Assembly (NCBI GenBank): GCA_020445745.1
Contig: JAGRGB010000029.1
Span: 222,165 to 286,164 of the forward strand
Direction: 5' to 3'
Source of the DNA: Rhodocyclaceae bacterium
Lineage (GTDB): Bacteria > Pseudomonadota > Gammaproteobacteria > Burkholderiales > Rhodocyclaceae
DNA: 64,000 bases
The translations under genes were made by a program, and so were the position numbers. Below, piece by piece: positions 49,026 to 57,547 of this stretch (its first letter is position 1; each line of letters starts with the position of its first letter). The notes beneath the pieces are model-generated. The model saw only the letters and a list, made by a program, of their open reading frames with translations. It was not told where the DNA came from and did not search any database.

Positions 49026-50621
49026 TCAACCTGCCTGGGTGGTCGGGATTGCGGTCGCGGCCATCAGTTCGGCGCGCAGCGCGCGGCGGTCGATCTTGCC
49101 GGTACTGGTTCGCGGCAGCTCGGCCCGGATCTCGAGCCTCGCCGGCACCGCGTACCACGGCAGCCGCCCGCGTGCGTGCCGTGCAATTTCCCGCGCCCTG
49201 GCCGACGCTCCGTCGCGCAGGCGCAGCGCAGCGGCGATGCACTGGCTCGCTGCCCCGTCCGGGATGGTGACCGCCCCGGCCTCGGCCACGGCCGGGTGTG
49301 CGGCGAGCGCCGCCTCGACCTCGTCGAGCTCCACGCGGTAGCCGCGCACCTTGACCTGGCGATCCTTGCGGCCGACGAAGTGGAACATGCCGTCGTCGTC
49401 GACACGTACCAGATCCCCGCTACGGTAAAAGACATCGGCATGGGAGCCGCCGACCGGGCGGCGGAAGAATGCGGCGGCGTCGAGATCCGGACGCCGCCAG
49501 TAGCCCTGCATCATCGTCGCGCTGCGGATCAGCAGCTCGCCGACCTCGCCGGGGGCGACCGGCTGGTCTGCACCGTCGACGACCAGCGCTTCGGCGTTGG
49601 CGCTCAGCCGGCCGATCGGGATCGACTCCTGGTCGGCCCGCAGCGAGCCCACGGTGTAATGGGTGACTCCGTTGGTTTCGGCCGGCCCGTACATGTTGTC
49701 GAAGCGGACGTGGGGCAGTGCCTCGATCAGCGCGCGCAGTTGCGGCAGCGGAAACGGCTCGCCGCCGAAGACCGCCCAGCGCAGCGCCGACAGGTCGCGT
49801 TGCTCGAGCGCACCGTGGTGCAGCAGCTGGATCAGGGCGAACGGCACGGCAAACAGCACGGTGACCCGCTGCTCGGCGAGCAGCGCCGAGTAGCTCGCCG
49901 GCACGCGGGCGTGTTCTTCGGGGATGATCGACGTCGCGGCGCCGGCCAGCGCGCCGGCGAAATAATCGAAGATCGACAGGTCGAAGTGCAGCGGGGCGTG
50001 ATTGCTGAGGCGATCGTGCTCGCCGAGGCCGTATTCGGACACTGCCCAGCGGGCGAAGCTCAGCCCGCTGTGATGGGTATGCATGATGCCCTTTGGCTTG
50101 CCGGTCGATCCCGAGGTGTAGATGATGTAGGCGAGATCGCTGTCGACGATGGTCCGTCGCGGCGGCGCGTCGGCCGCAGCGTTGCAGACTTCGGCCCAGC
50201 CGATCGACGGCACCGCCAGCGTGCCCGCCTCGATTCCGACCACCGAGGCGATGTCGGCGCCAGCCTCGAGCACGGCATCGAGCCGGCGACGCATCGTGTC
50301 CGCGCTGAGCAGGCGGCGGATGCCGCTGTCCGCGATGACGCCGGCGGTGCGCCCGGCAGGCGCCGACGGGTCGAGCGGCACGAACGCCGCGCCGGCCTTC
50401 ATGATGCCGTACATCGCCAACGGCACTTCGAGCGACTTGTCCAGGTAGATGCCGACCGGTTCGCGGCGGCAGACGCCTTGGGCGACGAGGCAATGGGCGA
50501 GTCCGTTGGCGCGGGTGGACAACTCGACGTAGCTCAGCGCCCGATCGAGAAAGCGCACCGCTTCGCGCCGTGGATCGCGCCTGGCGACATCGTCGATCAG
50601 GTGGGGGATGAGGTGGATCAT
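49026..50621 (-). CDS. Stand-alone adenylation enzyme (L-prolyl-AMP ligase-like, PltF/PigI type)
   Basis: A 531-residue ANL-fold ligase: IIYTSGSTGKPKGIMHTHHS (about 168-187), DNMYGPAETNGVTHY, FYRSGDLVRVDDDG, GRKDRQVKVRGYRVELDEVE and ELPRTSTGKIDR (Lys near the C-terminus), a complete enzyme without PCP. Placed next to a free carrier and a PigA/PltE-like dehydrogenase, it matches the three-gene set that makes pyrrole-2-carboxyl starters from proline. Pocket residues read by eye (DLFFVGMGV) differ from the proline code of PltF, so another amino acid is possible. An ornithine-cyclodeaminase-like gene in the cluster could supply proline. Start ATG 50619-50621. Confidence 0.88.
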   Translation of the reverse strand: MIHLIPHLIDDVARRDPRREAVRFLDRALSYVELSTRANGLAHCLVAQGVCRREPVGIYLDKSLEVPLAMYGIMKAGAAFVPLDPSAPAGRTAGVIADSGIRRLLSADTMRRRLDAVLEAGADIASVVGIEAGTLAVPSIGWAEVCNAAADAPPRRTIVDSDLAYIIYTSGSTGKPKGIMHTHHSGLSFARWAVSEYGLGEHDRLSNHAPLHFDLSIFDYFAGALAGAATSIIPEEHARVPASYSALLAEQRVTVLFAVPFALIQLLHHGALEQRDLSALRWAVFGGEPFPLPQLRALIEALPHVRFDNMYGPAETNGVTHYTVGSLRADQESIPIGRLSANAEALVVDGADQPVAPGEVGELLIRSATMMQGYWRRPDLDAAAFFRRPVGGSHADVFYRSGDLVRVDDDGMFHFVGRKDRQVKVRGYRVELDEVEAALAAHPAVAEAGAVTIPDGAASQCIAAALRLRDGASARAREIARHARGRLPWYAVPARLEIRAELPRTSTGKIDRRALRAELMAATAIPTTQAG

Positions 50622-50637
50622 CTCGTCTCGTCCGTGC

Positions 50638-51786
50638 TCACAGCCCGAGCAGGCCGGCGATGATGTTGCGCTGGATGTCGGAGGTGCCGGCGTAGATCGT
50701 GCCGCCGATCGCGTCGCGCAGGTCGCGTTCGATGCCCGACTCGCTCATGTAGCCATGCGCACCGTGCACGCGAATCGCGTCCATGCTCGAAGCGGTGAAG
50801 CATTCCGACAGGTGCAGCTTGAGCATCGCCGTCTCGAGCAGCGCCGGTCGGTCCTGCATCTTCAGCCAGGCGGTGCGGTAGAGCAGCAGGCGCGAGGTCT
50901 CCAACCGCAGCCTCATGTCCGCGATACGGTTGGAGACCGACTGGAACTTGCCGATCGGCTGGCCGAACTGCTCGCGGCGCCGGGCGTGGTCGATGCAATC
51001 CTCGAGCTGTCTTTGCATCGCGCCGAGCTGGCTGGCCAGGATGCAGCAGCGTTCCCATTCGAGAAATCCGGTCGACAATGCGACGCCGGCCCCCTCCGCG
51101 CCGAGCCGTTCGTCGTCGGCGACGAAGCAGTCGTCGAAATGGATCTCGCCCAGCGGCGCGGTGCGCAGGCCCATCTTGTCGCGTGCGGGCCCGCAGCGGA
51201 ACCCCTCGCGCCGGCGGTCGACGAGGAATGCGCTGATGCCCCACTTGCCGAGGGACGGGTCGGCATTGGCGAACACCAGCGCGACATCGGCGACCGGCGC
51301 CAGCGACACGAACTGCTTGATGCCGTCGAGGCGATAGCCGCCGTCGACCCGGCGCGCCCGTGTACGCAGGCTGAACACGTCGGAGCCGGACTCCGGCTCG
51401 GTGATCGCGTGCGCGCCGATCAGGCTGCCGTCGCACAGGCCGGGGAGGTAGCGCGCCTTCTGCGCGTCGCTGCCGAAGTGCACGATCGGCAGCTGCACCG
51501 TCCATATCTGCGCGTTGAGTGCGAACGCAAGGCCGTTGTCGCGGCAGCCGTAGCCGAGGCCTTCCATGATCAGGATCGCGGTAAGGAAATCGGTGTCGCT
51601 GGCGCCTCCCCAGCGTTCCGGCACGGACAGCCCCTGCAGGCCGAACTTCGCGCACCTGGCCCACAGCGCCCGACTGAACGTGCCGCTCTTGTCGCGTTCG
51701 CAGACGTCGTCCGCGAGTTCGCGACGGGCAAAGTCGATGACCCGTTCCTTCAGCGCGATCTGTTCTTCGCTCCAGTCGAAATCCAT
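50638..51786 (-). CDS. Acyl-CoA-dehydrogenase-like prolyl-carrier oxidase (PigA/PltE/RedW type)
   Basis: A 382-residue flavoprotein. QFGQPIGKFQSVSNRIADMR (about 292-311) and TIYAGTSDIQRNIIAGLLGL at the C-terminus follow PigA-type enzymes closely, as does LGYGCRDNGLAFALNAQI. Such enzymes oxidise carrier-bound proline by four electrons to pyrrole-2-carboxyl. I use ATG 51784-51786 (MDFDWSEEQ) with a GAGGAG ribosome site; an in-frame ATG at 51846 would add 20 unconserved residues and overlap the gene upstream. The adenylase follows 16 bp after the stop. Confidence 0.9.
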   Translation of the reverse strand: MDFDWSEEQIALKERVIDFARRELADDVCERDKSGTFSRALWARCAKFGLQGLSVPERWGGASDTDFLTAILIMEGLGYGCRDNGLAFALNAQIWTVQLPIVHFGSDAQKARYLPGLCDGSLIGAHAITEPESGSDVFSLRTRARRVDGGYRLDGIKQFVSLAPVADVALVFANADPSLGKWGISAFLVDRRREGFRCGPARDKMGLRTAPLGEIHFDDCFVADDERLGAEGAGVALSTGFLEWERCCILASQLGAMQRQLEDCIDHARRREQFGQPIGKFQSVSNRIADMRLRLETSRLLLYRTAWLKMQDRPALLETAMLKLHLSECFTASSMDAIRVHGAHGYMSESGIERDLRDAIGGTIYAGTSDIQRNIIAGLLGL

Positions 51787-51812
51787 CGCATCGCTCCTCG
51801 ATCGGCGCGCGA

Positions 51813-53009
51813 TCAGCTGATCGCCGCCAGCACGCGGTTCATCCATTCGCCGGCGGGCAGGTCGACCTCGAATGCGCGCTCGACGAACCAGTAGCTCGCG
51901 ATCGCGATCAGGCCGGCGGGACCCAATCGCAGTACCAGGCGCGGGTAGAACCAGGCGCTGCGCGACAGGTACAGAATCGGAAAGATTGCCGCGACCACCG
52001 CGATCTGTCCGACTTCGACGCCGATGTTGAAGGCGAGCAGCGAGTGCACCAGGTATTCCGGCGGAATGCCGATCGAGCCGAGCACGCTGGCGAAGCCGAA
52101 GCCGTGGAAAAGGCCGAAGGCGAACACGATCAACCAGATCCGGCTGCGGAAGATCGGGAACAGGACGTCCAGCGCGGCAATCGCTATCGAAAGCGCGATC
52201 ACCGACTCGACGATGCGCGGTGAAAGGTCGAGCGTTCCCAGCGCCGCCATGCTCAGCGTGATCGTGTGCGCGATCGTGAACACCGTGACGATCTTGATCA
52301 CGTGGATCAGCGAACCGCGGAAATCCGGCGCTGCGCGCCAGCCGTCGCGCCCGCGCCGGACGACCGACGGTAGCAGCAACGCGAACAGGAACAGCAGGTG
52401 ATCGATGCCGTCCCAGATGTGATGGACGCCCAGCTCGACCATGCCGACGAAGCCATCCACGGTCGTCGACGAGGACAGGTCGAGTTGCTGCGAGGTGTCG
52501 TCCGGGCCGAAGATCAGCGACACGACGCGCTCGTTGTTGAAGGTGCTGCTCTTCCAGTTGTTCTCGACCACCAGCAGGCCGCGGTGCTCGGGCAGGACGT
52601 CGAACGCGGCGCGATACTCGACATCCAGCCGTTCCGGCATCTGCGCGAATTCGCCGAGGTCGAAATCAACCGAGACGTACTGGGCAATCCGTACGTCGAC
52701 GAGATGAAAGCCGCGAATTCGCATCTCGCGGGCAGTGCCGTCAGGGGCGAAATGCGCCCGTTGGCGGAGATACGCATAGATGCGTTCGGCGTGGGGTTCG
52801 ACATCGGCTCGTGTGACCTGGTGGTCGGTGCGAAGGTCGAGACCGAAGACCCGGTTGAGATCGCTCATGTTGATCTCGATCCGCCCGGCGATCGCGTGCT
52901 CGCTGAAGCTCAGAAAGATGTGGCTGCGCTCCAGCTGGTGGGCCCAGCCCGTCAACGGGAGCAGGCATCCGAGGACCAGCAGAAGAATCGCCGTACGGCA
53001 CGCCGTCAT
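51813..53009 (-). CDS. HupE/UreJ-like membrane protein with a periplasmic N-domain
   Basis: A 398-residue protein. A signal peptide (TAILLLVLGCLLPLTGWAHQ) is followed by an extracytoplasmic domain of about 180 residues and then seven or so membrane helices bearing HupE/UreJ family motifs: GVHHIWDGIDHLLFLFALLL, FTIAHTITLSMAALG and FGLFHGFGFAS. The conserved His and Asp suggest metal handling; HupE/UreJ proteins have been linked to nickel. First gene of the NRPS operon, 26 bp before the dehydrogenase gene. It might export or take up a metal or a metal-bound product; this is inference. Start ATG 53007-53009; a longer frame upstream lacks support. Confidence 0.82.
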   Translation of the reverse strand: MTACRTAILLLVLGCLLPLTGWAHQLERSHIFLSFSEHAIAGRIEINMSDLNRVFGLDLRTDHQVTRADVEPHAERIYAYLRQRAHFAPDGTAREMRIRGFHLVDVRIAQYVSVDFDLGEFAQMPERLDVEYRAAFDVLPEHRGLLVVENNWKSSTFNNERVVSLIFGPDDTSQQLDLSSSTTVDGFVGMVELGVHHIWDGIDHLLFLFALLLPSVVRRGRDGWRAAPDFRGSLIHVIKIVTVFTIAHTITLSMAALGTLDLSPRIVESVIALSIAIAALDVLFPIFRSRIWLIVFAFGLFHGFGFASVLGSIGIPPEYLVHSLLAFNIGVEVGQIAVVAAIFPILYLSRSAWFYPRLVLRLGPAGLIAIASYWFVERAFEVDLPAGEWMNRVLAAIS

Positions 53010-53348
53010 GTGAGTCGCCTTCCGAGCTGTTTGCCGCCGCTGGAGCACAACACGAAAACGGCCCGCCAGAGCCTGCGATTGCACAACCGCGAAGGATCAC
53101 CTCTTAGGAAAGCACGGCCAGCTTCGATACTTGTGTGCAACTTTGCACGCTGTCGGGCCGACTTCCGCTATGGCTGCCTCCGCATTCGGCGGCAGTATAG
53201 GTGTCGCTGGCCGACGCGGCGAAGCGGCGGCTCCCGGACCGGGCCATGATTCTCCTTCGGCTGCCAGCACACGAGACACCGCACGCATCGGACGCCGGGA
53301 TTCATGCCTACGGCGCTCGATACGAAACACAGCCGAGTCCGAGCACCA
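53010..53348. promoter_or_regulatory. Divergent promoter region of the NRPS cluster
   Basis: The 339-bp gap must hold promoters for the long minus-strand operon and for the cyclodeaminase gene. It contains a perfect palindrome GTGCAA-CT-TTGCAC at 53135-53148 and another TTGCAC half-site at 53079-53084, a candidate operator. No gene is supported here. Confidence 0.55.
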
Positions 53349-54431
53349 ATGAGAACGAACGTATTCACCGTCGCGGACATCAGGACCATCGTGCGTGACG
53401 TGGGCATCGACGGATTGATGGACGAGGTGATCGCTCGCCTCACCGAGGTATGCAAGGATTTCGATCCCGACGCATACGCGATACCGGTCCGCGGCGGGTT
53501 CGACTATCGCTGCCCGGATCTCGGTCTGCTCGAGTGGATGCCGGCGCTCGAGATCTCGCGAAGCGCGACGCTGAAGGTGGTCGGCTACCATCCCGCCAAT
53601 CCGCGCCGCCGGGCTCTGCCGTCGATCCTGTCCACCACGCTGTCGTTCGATACCTCCAGCGGCCACCTCGCGGCGCTGATGGACGGGACGTTCGCGACCG
53701 CCCTGCGCACCGGCGCAGCGTCGGCAGTCGCGAGCCGCGTGCTGGCGGCGCGAGATTCCCGGGTGCTGGGCCTGGTCGGATGCGGCGCCCAGGCGGTCAC
53801 CCAGCTGCACGGGCTGTCGCGGGTGTTCGATCTCGACCAGGTGTTGGTGTACGACATCGAGGCCGGCGCCGCCGCGAGCTTCGCGGGCAGGGTGAAGCCG
53901 CTCGGTCTGGACTCGCTCGACATCCGGGTAGTGCCGTTGGCCGTGCTCGAAGCCTGCTCGGACATCATCTGTACGGCGACCTCGGTCGATCCCGGGATGG
54001 GGCCGGTGATGGGCGACGAATGTCTCAAGCCGGCCGTGCACGTCAATGCCGTCGGCTCGGATTTCCCGGGCAAGACGGAGCTTCCGCCGTCGCTGCTCAG
54101 GCGCAGCCTGGTATGTCCCGATTTTCCGCTGCAGGCGCTGCGGGAGGGTGAGTGCCAGCAGCTGCAGGCGGCGGAGATCGGACCGCAACTGGTCGAGCTG
54201 GTCACCGATGCCGCCCGCTACCGGCGAGCCCGGACCGAGAGTACGGTGTTCGATTCCACCGGGTGGGCCCTCGAGGATCACATCGTGCTCGAGATTCTCG
54301 CGCACCACGGCAGGCGGCTCGGCTGCGGCGCGTGGCTGGAGATCGAGTGCTGCCCGCATGATCCGCGCAGCCCCTATGAATTGGTCTACGGCGAACAGGC
54401 CGGGAAAGCGGCTTCCGGGCAGCCTCGGTAG
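53349..54431 (+). CDS. Ornithine cyclodeaminase / mu-crystallin family enzyme
   Basis: A 360-residue NAD-dependent enzyme. The nucleotide fold is VLGLVGCGAQAVTQLHGLSR (about 138-157), after RTGAASAVASR, and the active-site Asp is in HVNAVGSDFPGKTELP (about 236-251), the pattern of ornithine cyclodeaminases, which turn ornithine into proline plus ammonia. In this cluster it could feed proline to the adenylase; other members make lysine-derived pipecolate or act in diaminopropionate synthesis. I prefer ATG 53349 (MRTNVFTVADIR); 53304 is in frame but adds an unconserved leader. Confidence 0.85.
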   Translation: MRTNVFTVADIRTIVRDVGIDGLMDEVIARLTEVCKDFDPDAYAIPVRGGFDYRCPDLGLLEWMPALEISRSATLKVVGYHPANPRRRALPSILSTTLSFDTSSGHLAALMDGTFATALRTGAASAVASRVLAARDSRVLGLVGCGAQAVTQLHGLSRVFDLDQVLVYDIEAGAAASFAGRVKPLGLDSLDIRVVPLAVLEACSDIICTATSVDPGMGPVMGDECLKPAVHVNAVGSDFPGKTELPPSLLRRSLVCPDFPLQALREGECQQLQAAEIGPQLVELVTDAARYRRARTESTVFDSTGWALEDHIVLEILAHHGRRLGCGAWLEIECCPHDPRSPYELVYGEQAGKAASGQPR

Positions 54432-54438
54432 GGCGGCG

Positions 54439-55167
54439 GTGTCGGCGCGTGCGGATGTCTGGGTGATCGATCTCGACCGCTCGATGAGCGGGGCTGCGCG
54501 AGCCGATGCCGTGCTGACACCGGAGGAGCGTGCCCGCGCCGGGCGCTTCCGGCGGCGCGACGATGCCCTGCGCTGGAGCCTGTCCCGTGCCGCCCTGCGG
54601 CTGACCTTGGCGGATCGCCTGGGCGTCGCGCCGCAAGCCGTCGTTCTCGAGCATGGCAGCCATGGCAAGCCTCGCGTGCGCGTCGGCACGGGGATGCCAC
54701 CCTTGTTCTTCAATGTCTCGCATTCCGGCGGGCTCGCGGTGCTGTGCCTCTCGGCCGACGCACCGGTCGGGGTCGACGTCGAAGCGGTGCGCTCGATCGA
54801 CGGCCTCGACGCGATCGTCGGGCGCGTCGGTTCGGCCAGCGAGAGATCGGCGCTTCGCACCCTCGCCGGCGCTGCCAGGATGCGTGCGTTCTTCGCCCTG
54901 TGGACCCGCAAGGAAGCGGTCGTCAAGGCGCTCGGCAAGGGTCTGCACCTGCCGCTGGAGCGCTTCAGTGTCGCGCTGCTGCCCGGCGAGCCGGTGCGGG
55001 TGCTGGCAAGCGAGCTCGATGAACTGCCGCCGCAGTCCTGCTGCCTCCGCGACTTGCAGCTCGCCGACGGCTACGCCGGGGCCTTGGCGATGATCGGCGC
55101 CTCCGATCTGTCCGTGCGCGTCCGCGGCTTCGACCCCGGGCGCATCCTCGAACTGCCGGCGTCGTGA
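54439..55167 (+). CDS. Sfp-type 4'-phosphopantetheinyl transferase
   Basis: A 242-residue enzyme that converts apo carrier proteins to holo form. Motifs are FFNVSHSGGLAVLCLS (about 92-107), VGVDVEAVRS (metal-binding Asp/Glu, about 113-122) and FFALWTRKEAVVKALGKGL (about 152-170). The start is probably GTG 54439-54441, 7 bp after the upstream stop; ATG 54376 inside the cyclodeaminase gene is an alternative. It should activate the PCP domains and the free carrier of the cluster. Confidence 0.92.
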   Translation: MSARADVWVIDLDRSMSGAARADAVLTPEERARAGRFRRRDDALRWSLSRAALRLTLADRLGVAPQAVVLEHGSHGKPRVRVGTGMPPLFFNVSHSGGLAVLCLSADAPVGVDVEAVRSIDGLDAIVGRVGSASERSALRTLAGAARMRAFFALWTRKEAVVKALGKGLHLPLERFSVALLPGEPVRVLASELDELPPQSCCLRDLQLADGYAGALAMIGASDLSVRVRGFDPGRILELPAS

Positions 55168-55646
55168 GTCGATCCCGACGCCGGAGCGGGCGGACATGGC
55201 GTCGGCGAAGCGGGTCGGGGGGCGGTTCCCCACGGCGCGGATCCGTCGGTGAGTGACGCGCCGGACGATCGAGGCCGGTCGGGCGGTGCCGGCAGTTCGA
55301 GCCGGATCGCCCGCGGGCCGCCTCGTGGATGTTCCAGCGAATCGCAGCCGGGCTTGACGAGGCTCGGTCACCGCCGTTTTCGGAGCCGCCCGTCCGGCCG
55401 AAATGTCGGTCCGGCAAGTCTTCCCCATGCATGGGGAATTTCCGAGCCGGCCGTCCGGCAGTGACGATGATGTCGAAGGTGGCCGCGGAGCTATTCGGTG
55501 TGCTGTCACGAAGCGCCGGGCAAACCGCTCGAGACGGCGCTCGGAAGACTTTGCTGACGCGTATGCGGGGCGGCGCTCCAATCCTCGCGAGGATCGACGA
55601 CGCCTTTCTGAAGGCCCCGGTGCCGTGCGTGTGACGGGGGAGAAGC
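55168..55646. other. Non-coding gap between the NRPS cluster and the integrated element
   Basis: No gene is supported. It contains a perfect 18-bp palindrome at 55421-55438 and GC-rich stems (GCCGTCCGGC) near 55450. Short open frames have no ribosome site or domain. Confidence 0.5.
55421..55438. repeat. Perfect 18-bp palindrome
   Basis: TTCCCCATG-CATGGGGAA is a perfect inverted repeat without a spacer in a non-coding gap. It could be an operator or a transcription-end hairpin; there is no T-tract. Confidence 0.6.
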
Positions 55647-55696
55647 TGGTGGGCGGTACTGGGATCGAACCAGTGACCCCTGCCGTGTGAAGGCAG
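55647..55696 (-). other. attL: Left attachment site (3' tRNA-Val fragment)
   Basis: Fifty bases identical to 63866-63915. They hold the CCA end, acceptor strand, T arm and half of the anticodon stem of tRNA-Val(CAC), then the identity stops. This is the copy made by integration into the tRNA 3' end. Confidence 0.9.
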
Positions 55697-55788
55697 GGAA
55701 ATGCGTAAAATGGGGTTGTCTGAGGATTCGTAAACGTCGGAAAATCAACAAAACTAGCGGTTGCGCGTAAGCCGTCGTAAGCGTAAGA

Positions 55789-55808
55789 TTTTCACATCGT
55801 TTTCACAT
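55789..55808 (+). promoter_or_regulatory. Candidate integrase arm site (paired TTTTCACAT)
   Basis: TTTTCACAT-CG-TTTTCACAT lies 10 bp before the integrase ATG; a version with two changes lies near the right end (63790-63809). The match at both ends suggests binding sites of the element's recombinase or its regulator. Confidence 0.5.
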
Positions 55809-55818
55809 TTCCTCAGAG

Positions 55819-56952
55819 ATGGCAGATCGCATCGATACGAAATCGGGCCGCGCTGCGCTCAAGCCGAGGGCGGCGCCATACTTCCACCGGATCGCGGCGG
55901 GCAAGTTCCTGGGGTTCCGGAAGGTCGCGCAGGGGGAGGGCGCGTGGATTGCGCGGTGGCGTGATCCTGCGACCGGTAAGCAAGTCCATCAGGCCCTCGG
56001 GACTTTCGTGGGATTCGACGAAGCAGAAAGGGCGGCGCGCGCTTGGTTCGATCAGTGCGAACACGGTTCGGCCGAGGTTCTGGACGTGTCCGAGGCCTGC
56101 CGACGCTACGTCAAGGACCGCAAGCGCGAGAAGGGCGAGGCGACGGCCGCCGACGCGGAGGGGCGGTTTCGGAGGCACGTCTTTGACAAGCCTTTCGGGA
56201 GGATCCTGCTTTCCGATCTACGCGTTGCTCACATCACCGACTGGCGCAACGCGCTGGTTGATCTCGACGAGGAAGAAGACGACCCGGACGCTGAGCGCCG
56301 CGCCAAGGATTCCGCGAACCGAAACTTGGCGACGTTGAAAGCTGCCCTGAACCTGGCCTATCGCATGGGCCTTGTGGCTTCCACCGCGGCATGGGATCGC
56401 GTCGAGTCGTTCCAACGGGTCGCGCGCCGGCGCGAACGGTTCCTGACGGTCGCGGAACGCAAGAAGCTGCTCGCGGCAGCGTCCCCCGAGCTGACTCGCT
56501 TCGCGCGCACGTTGCTGCTGACGGCGGCGCGCCCAGGCGAAATGGCCGGCGCCGTAGTCGGGAACCTCGATAGCGAAGGCCTGCTGACGCTCGACGGCAA
56601 GACCGGCCGGCGAACCATCCCGCTGTCCCCTGCCGCGCTGTCGCACCTGATGGAGTGTGCGGGCGATCGACCGGAAGGCGATCCGCTTGTGATCCGTGAC
56701 GACGGACAGCCTTGGAGCCGCTACTACTGGCGCGACGCCATGCGCGAGGCGCGGGTGAGGGCGGAGCTGCCCGGCGATGTCGTGCTGTACAGCCTGCGGC
56801 ACGTTGCGATCTCAGAAATGCTCGTGGGCGGGATCGACCCCATGACCGTCGCCCGGATCGCCGGTACGAGCGTTGCGATGATTCAGCGGCACTACGGCCA
56901 CTTGATGAAGGACAAGATTGTCGCCAAGTTGGCGAAGGTGAAGATGCTGTGA
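55819..56952 (+). CDS. int: Tyrosine-recombinase integrase
   Basis: A 377-residue site-specific recombinase. The N-terminal SAM-like/arm-binding part is followed by a catalytic domain with Arg in LLTAARPGEMAG (about 237), Lys in LDGKTGRRTIPLS (about 258), YSLRHVAISEM (Arg/His near 326) and the nucleophile in IQRHYGHLMKDK (Tyr about 358). The usual leading His of HxLRH is Tyr here, a common variation. It lies 122 bp from attL, transcribed into the element. Confidence 0.93.
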   Translation: MADRIDTKSGRAALKPRAAPYFHRIAAGKFLGFRKVAQGEGAWIARWRDPATGKQVHQALGTFVGFDEAERAARAWFDQCEHGSAEVLDVSEACRRYVKDRKREKGEATAADAEGRFRRHVFDKPFGRILLSDLRVAHITDWRNALVDLDEEEDDPDAERRAKDSANRNLATLKAALNLAYRMGLVASTAAWDRVESFQRVARRRERFLTVAERKKLLAAASPELTRFARTLLLTAARPGEMAGAVVGNLDSEGLLTLDGKTGRRTIPLSPAALSHLMECAGDRPEGDPLVIRDDGQPWSRYYWRDAMREARVRAELPGDVVLYSLRHVAISEMLVGGIDPMTVARIAGTSVAMIQRHYGHLMKDKIVAKLAKVKML

Positions 56953-57048
56953 CCGCCGCCGGCCGGATGCCGGCAATGAAGCGGGGCAATCCCGGCGCTG
57001 CAACGCCGGGCGCCCCTAAGCAAACCCCGATCGTAGGAGGATCGAGAA

Positions 57049-57528
57049 ATGCCTAGTGCTGATTCTACCGACCAAGCCCGCCTTGAGCGGGAAGAGCGCA
57101 CCATCGCCCGCGCACTGAAGGTGTTCGAACGCAGGGCGCGATATGGTCGCCCGAAGTTCAATTGCCCGGCCGACGTCAGAACGTACCTTCGCCTACGCCT
57201 GGACGGCCTTGTGCGCGAGGAATTTTGGGCGGTGTGGCTCGACAACCAAATCGGCGTGATCGCCGACGAATGCTTGTTCGCTGGCACATTGAACCAGACC
57301 AGCGTCTACCCTCGTGAGGTGGTGAAGAAGGCTCTCGCGCACAACGCAGCATCGGTGATATTCGCCCACAACCACCCGTCGGGCTCAACGGAGCCAAGCG
57401 CCACAGACATCAGCCTGACGCGATGCCTGAAGAGCGCTCTTGCGCTGGTGGACGTCGGCGTGCTGGACCACTTCATCGTTGGCAGCGCCCCGCAGCCGAC
57501 TTCCCTGGCCGAACGCAGCCTGTTCTGA
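57049..57528 (+). CDS. RadC-like JAB-domain protein
   Basis: A 159-residue protein consisting mainly of an MPN/JAB domain: [20 protein letters not shown], then the metal motif [16 protein letters not shown] (His-x-His-Pro with later Ser and Asp, about 103-118) and [12 protein letters not shown]. Members are common on phages, ICEs and plasmids; the function of RadC itself is unsettled. The N-terminal helix-hairpin-helix of full RadC is absent. AGGAGGATCGAG precedes the ATG. Confidence 0.88.
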   Translation: MPSADSTDQARLEREERTIARALKVFERRARYGRPKFNCPADVRTYLRLRLDGLVREEFWAVWLDNQIGVIADECLFAGTLNQTSVYPREVVKKALAHNAASVIFAHNHPSGSTEPSATDISLTRCLKSALALVDVGVLDHFIVGSAPQPTSLAERSLF

Positions 57529-57547
57529 ACTGAATAGGAGACCGAGA

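Noticed and set aside
54376-54438. ATG inside the cyclodeaminase gene as start of the phosphopantetheinyl transferase
   Set aside because: It adds an unconserved basic leader; GTG 54439 after the upstream stop fits better, although this is not certain.
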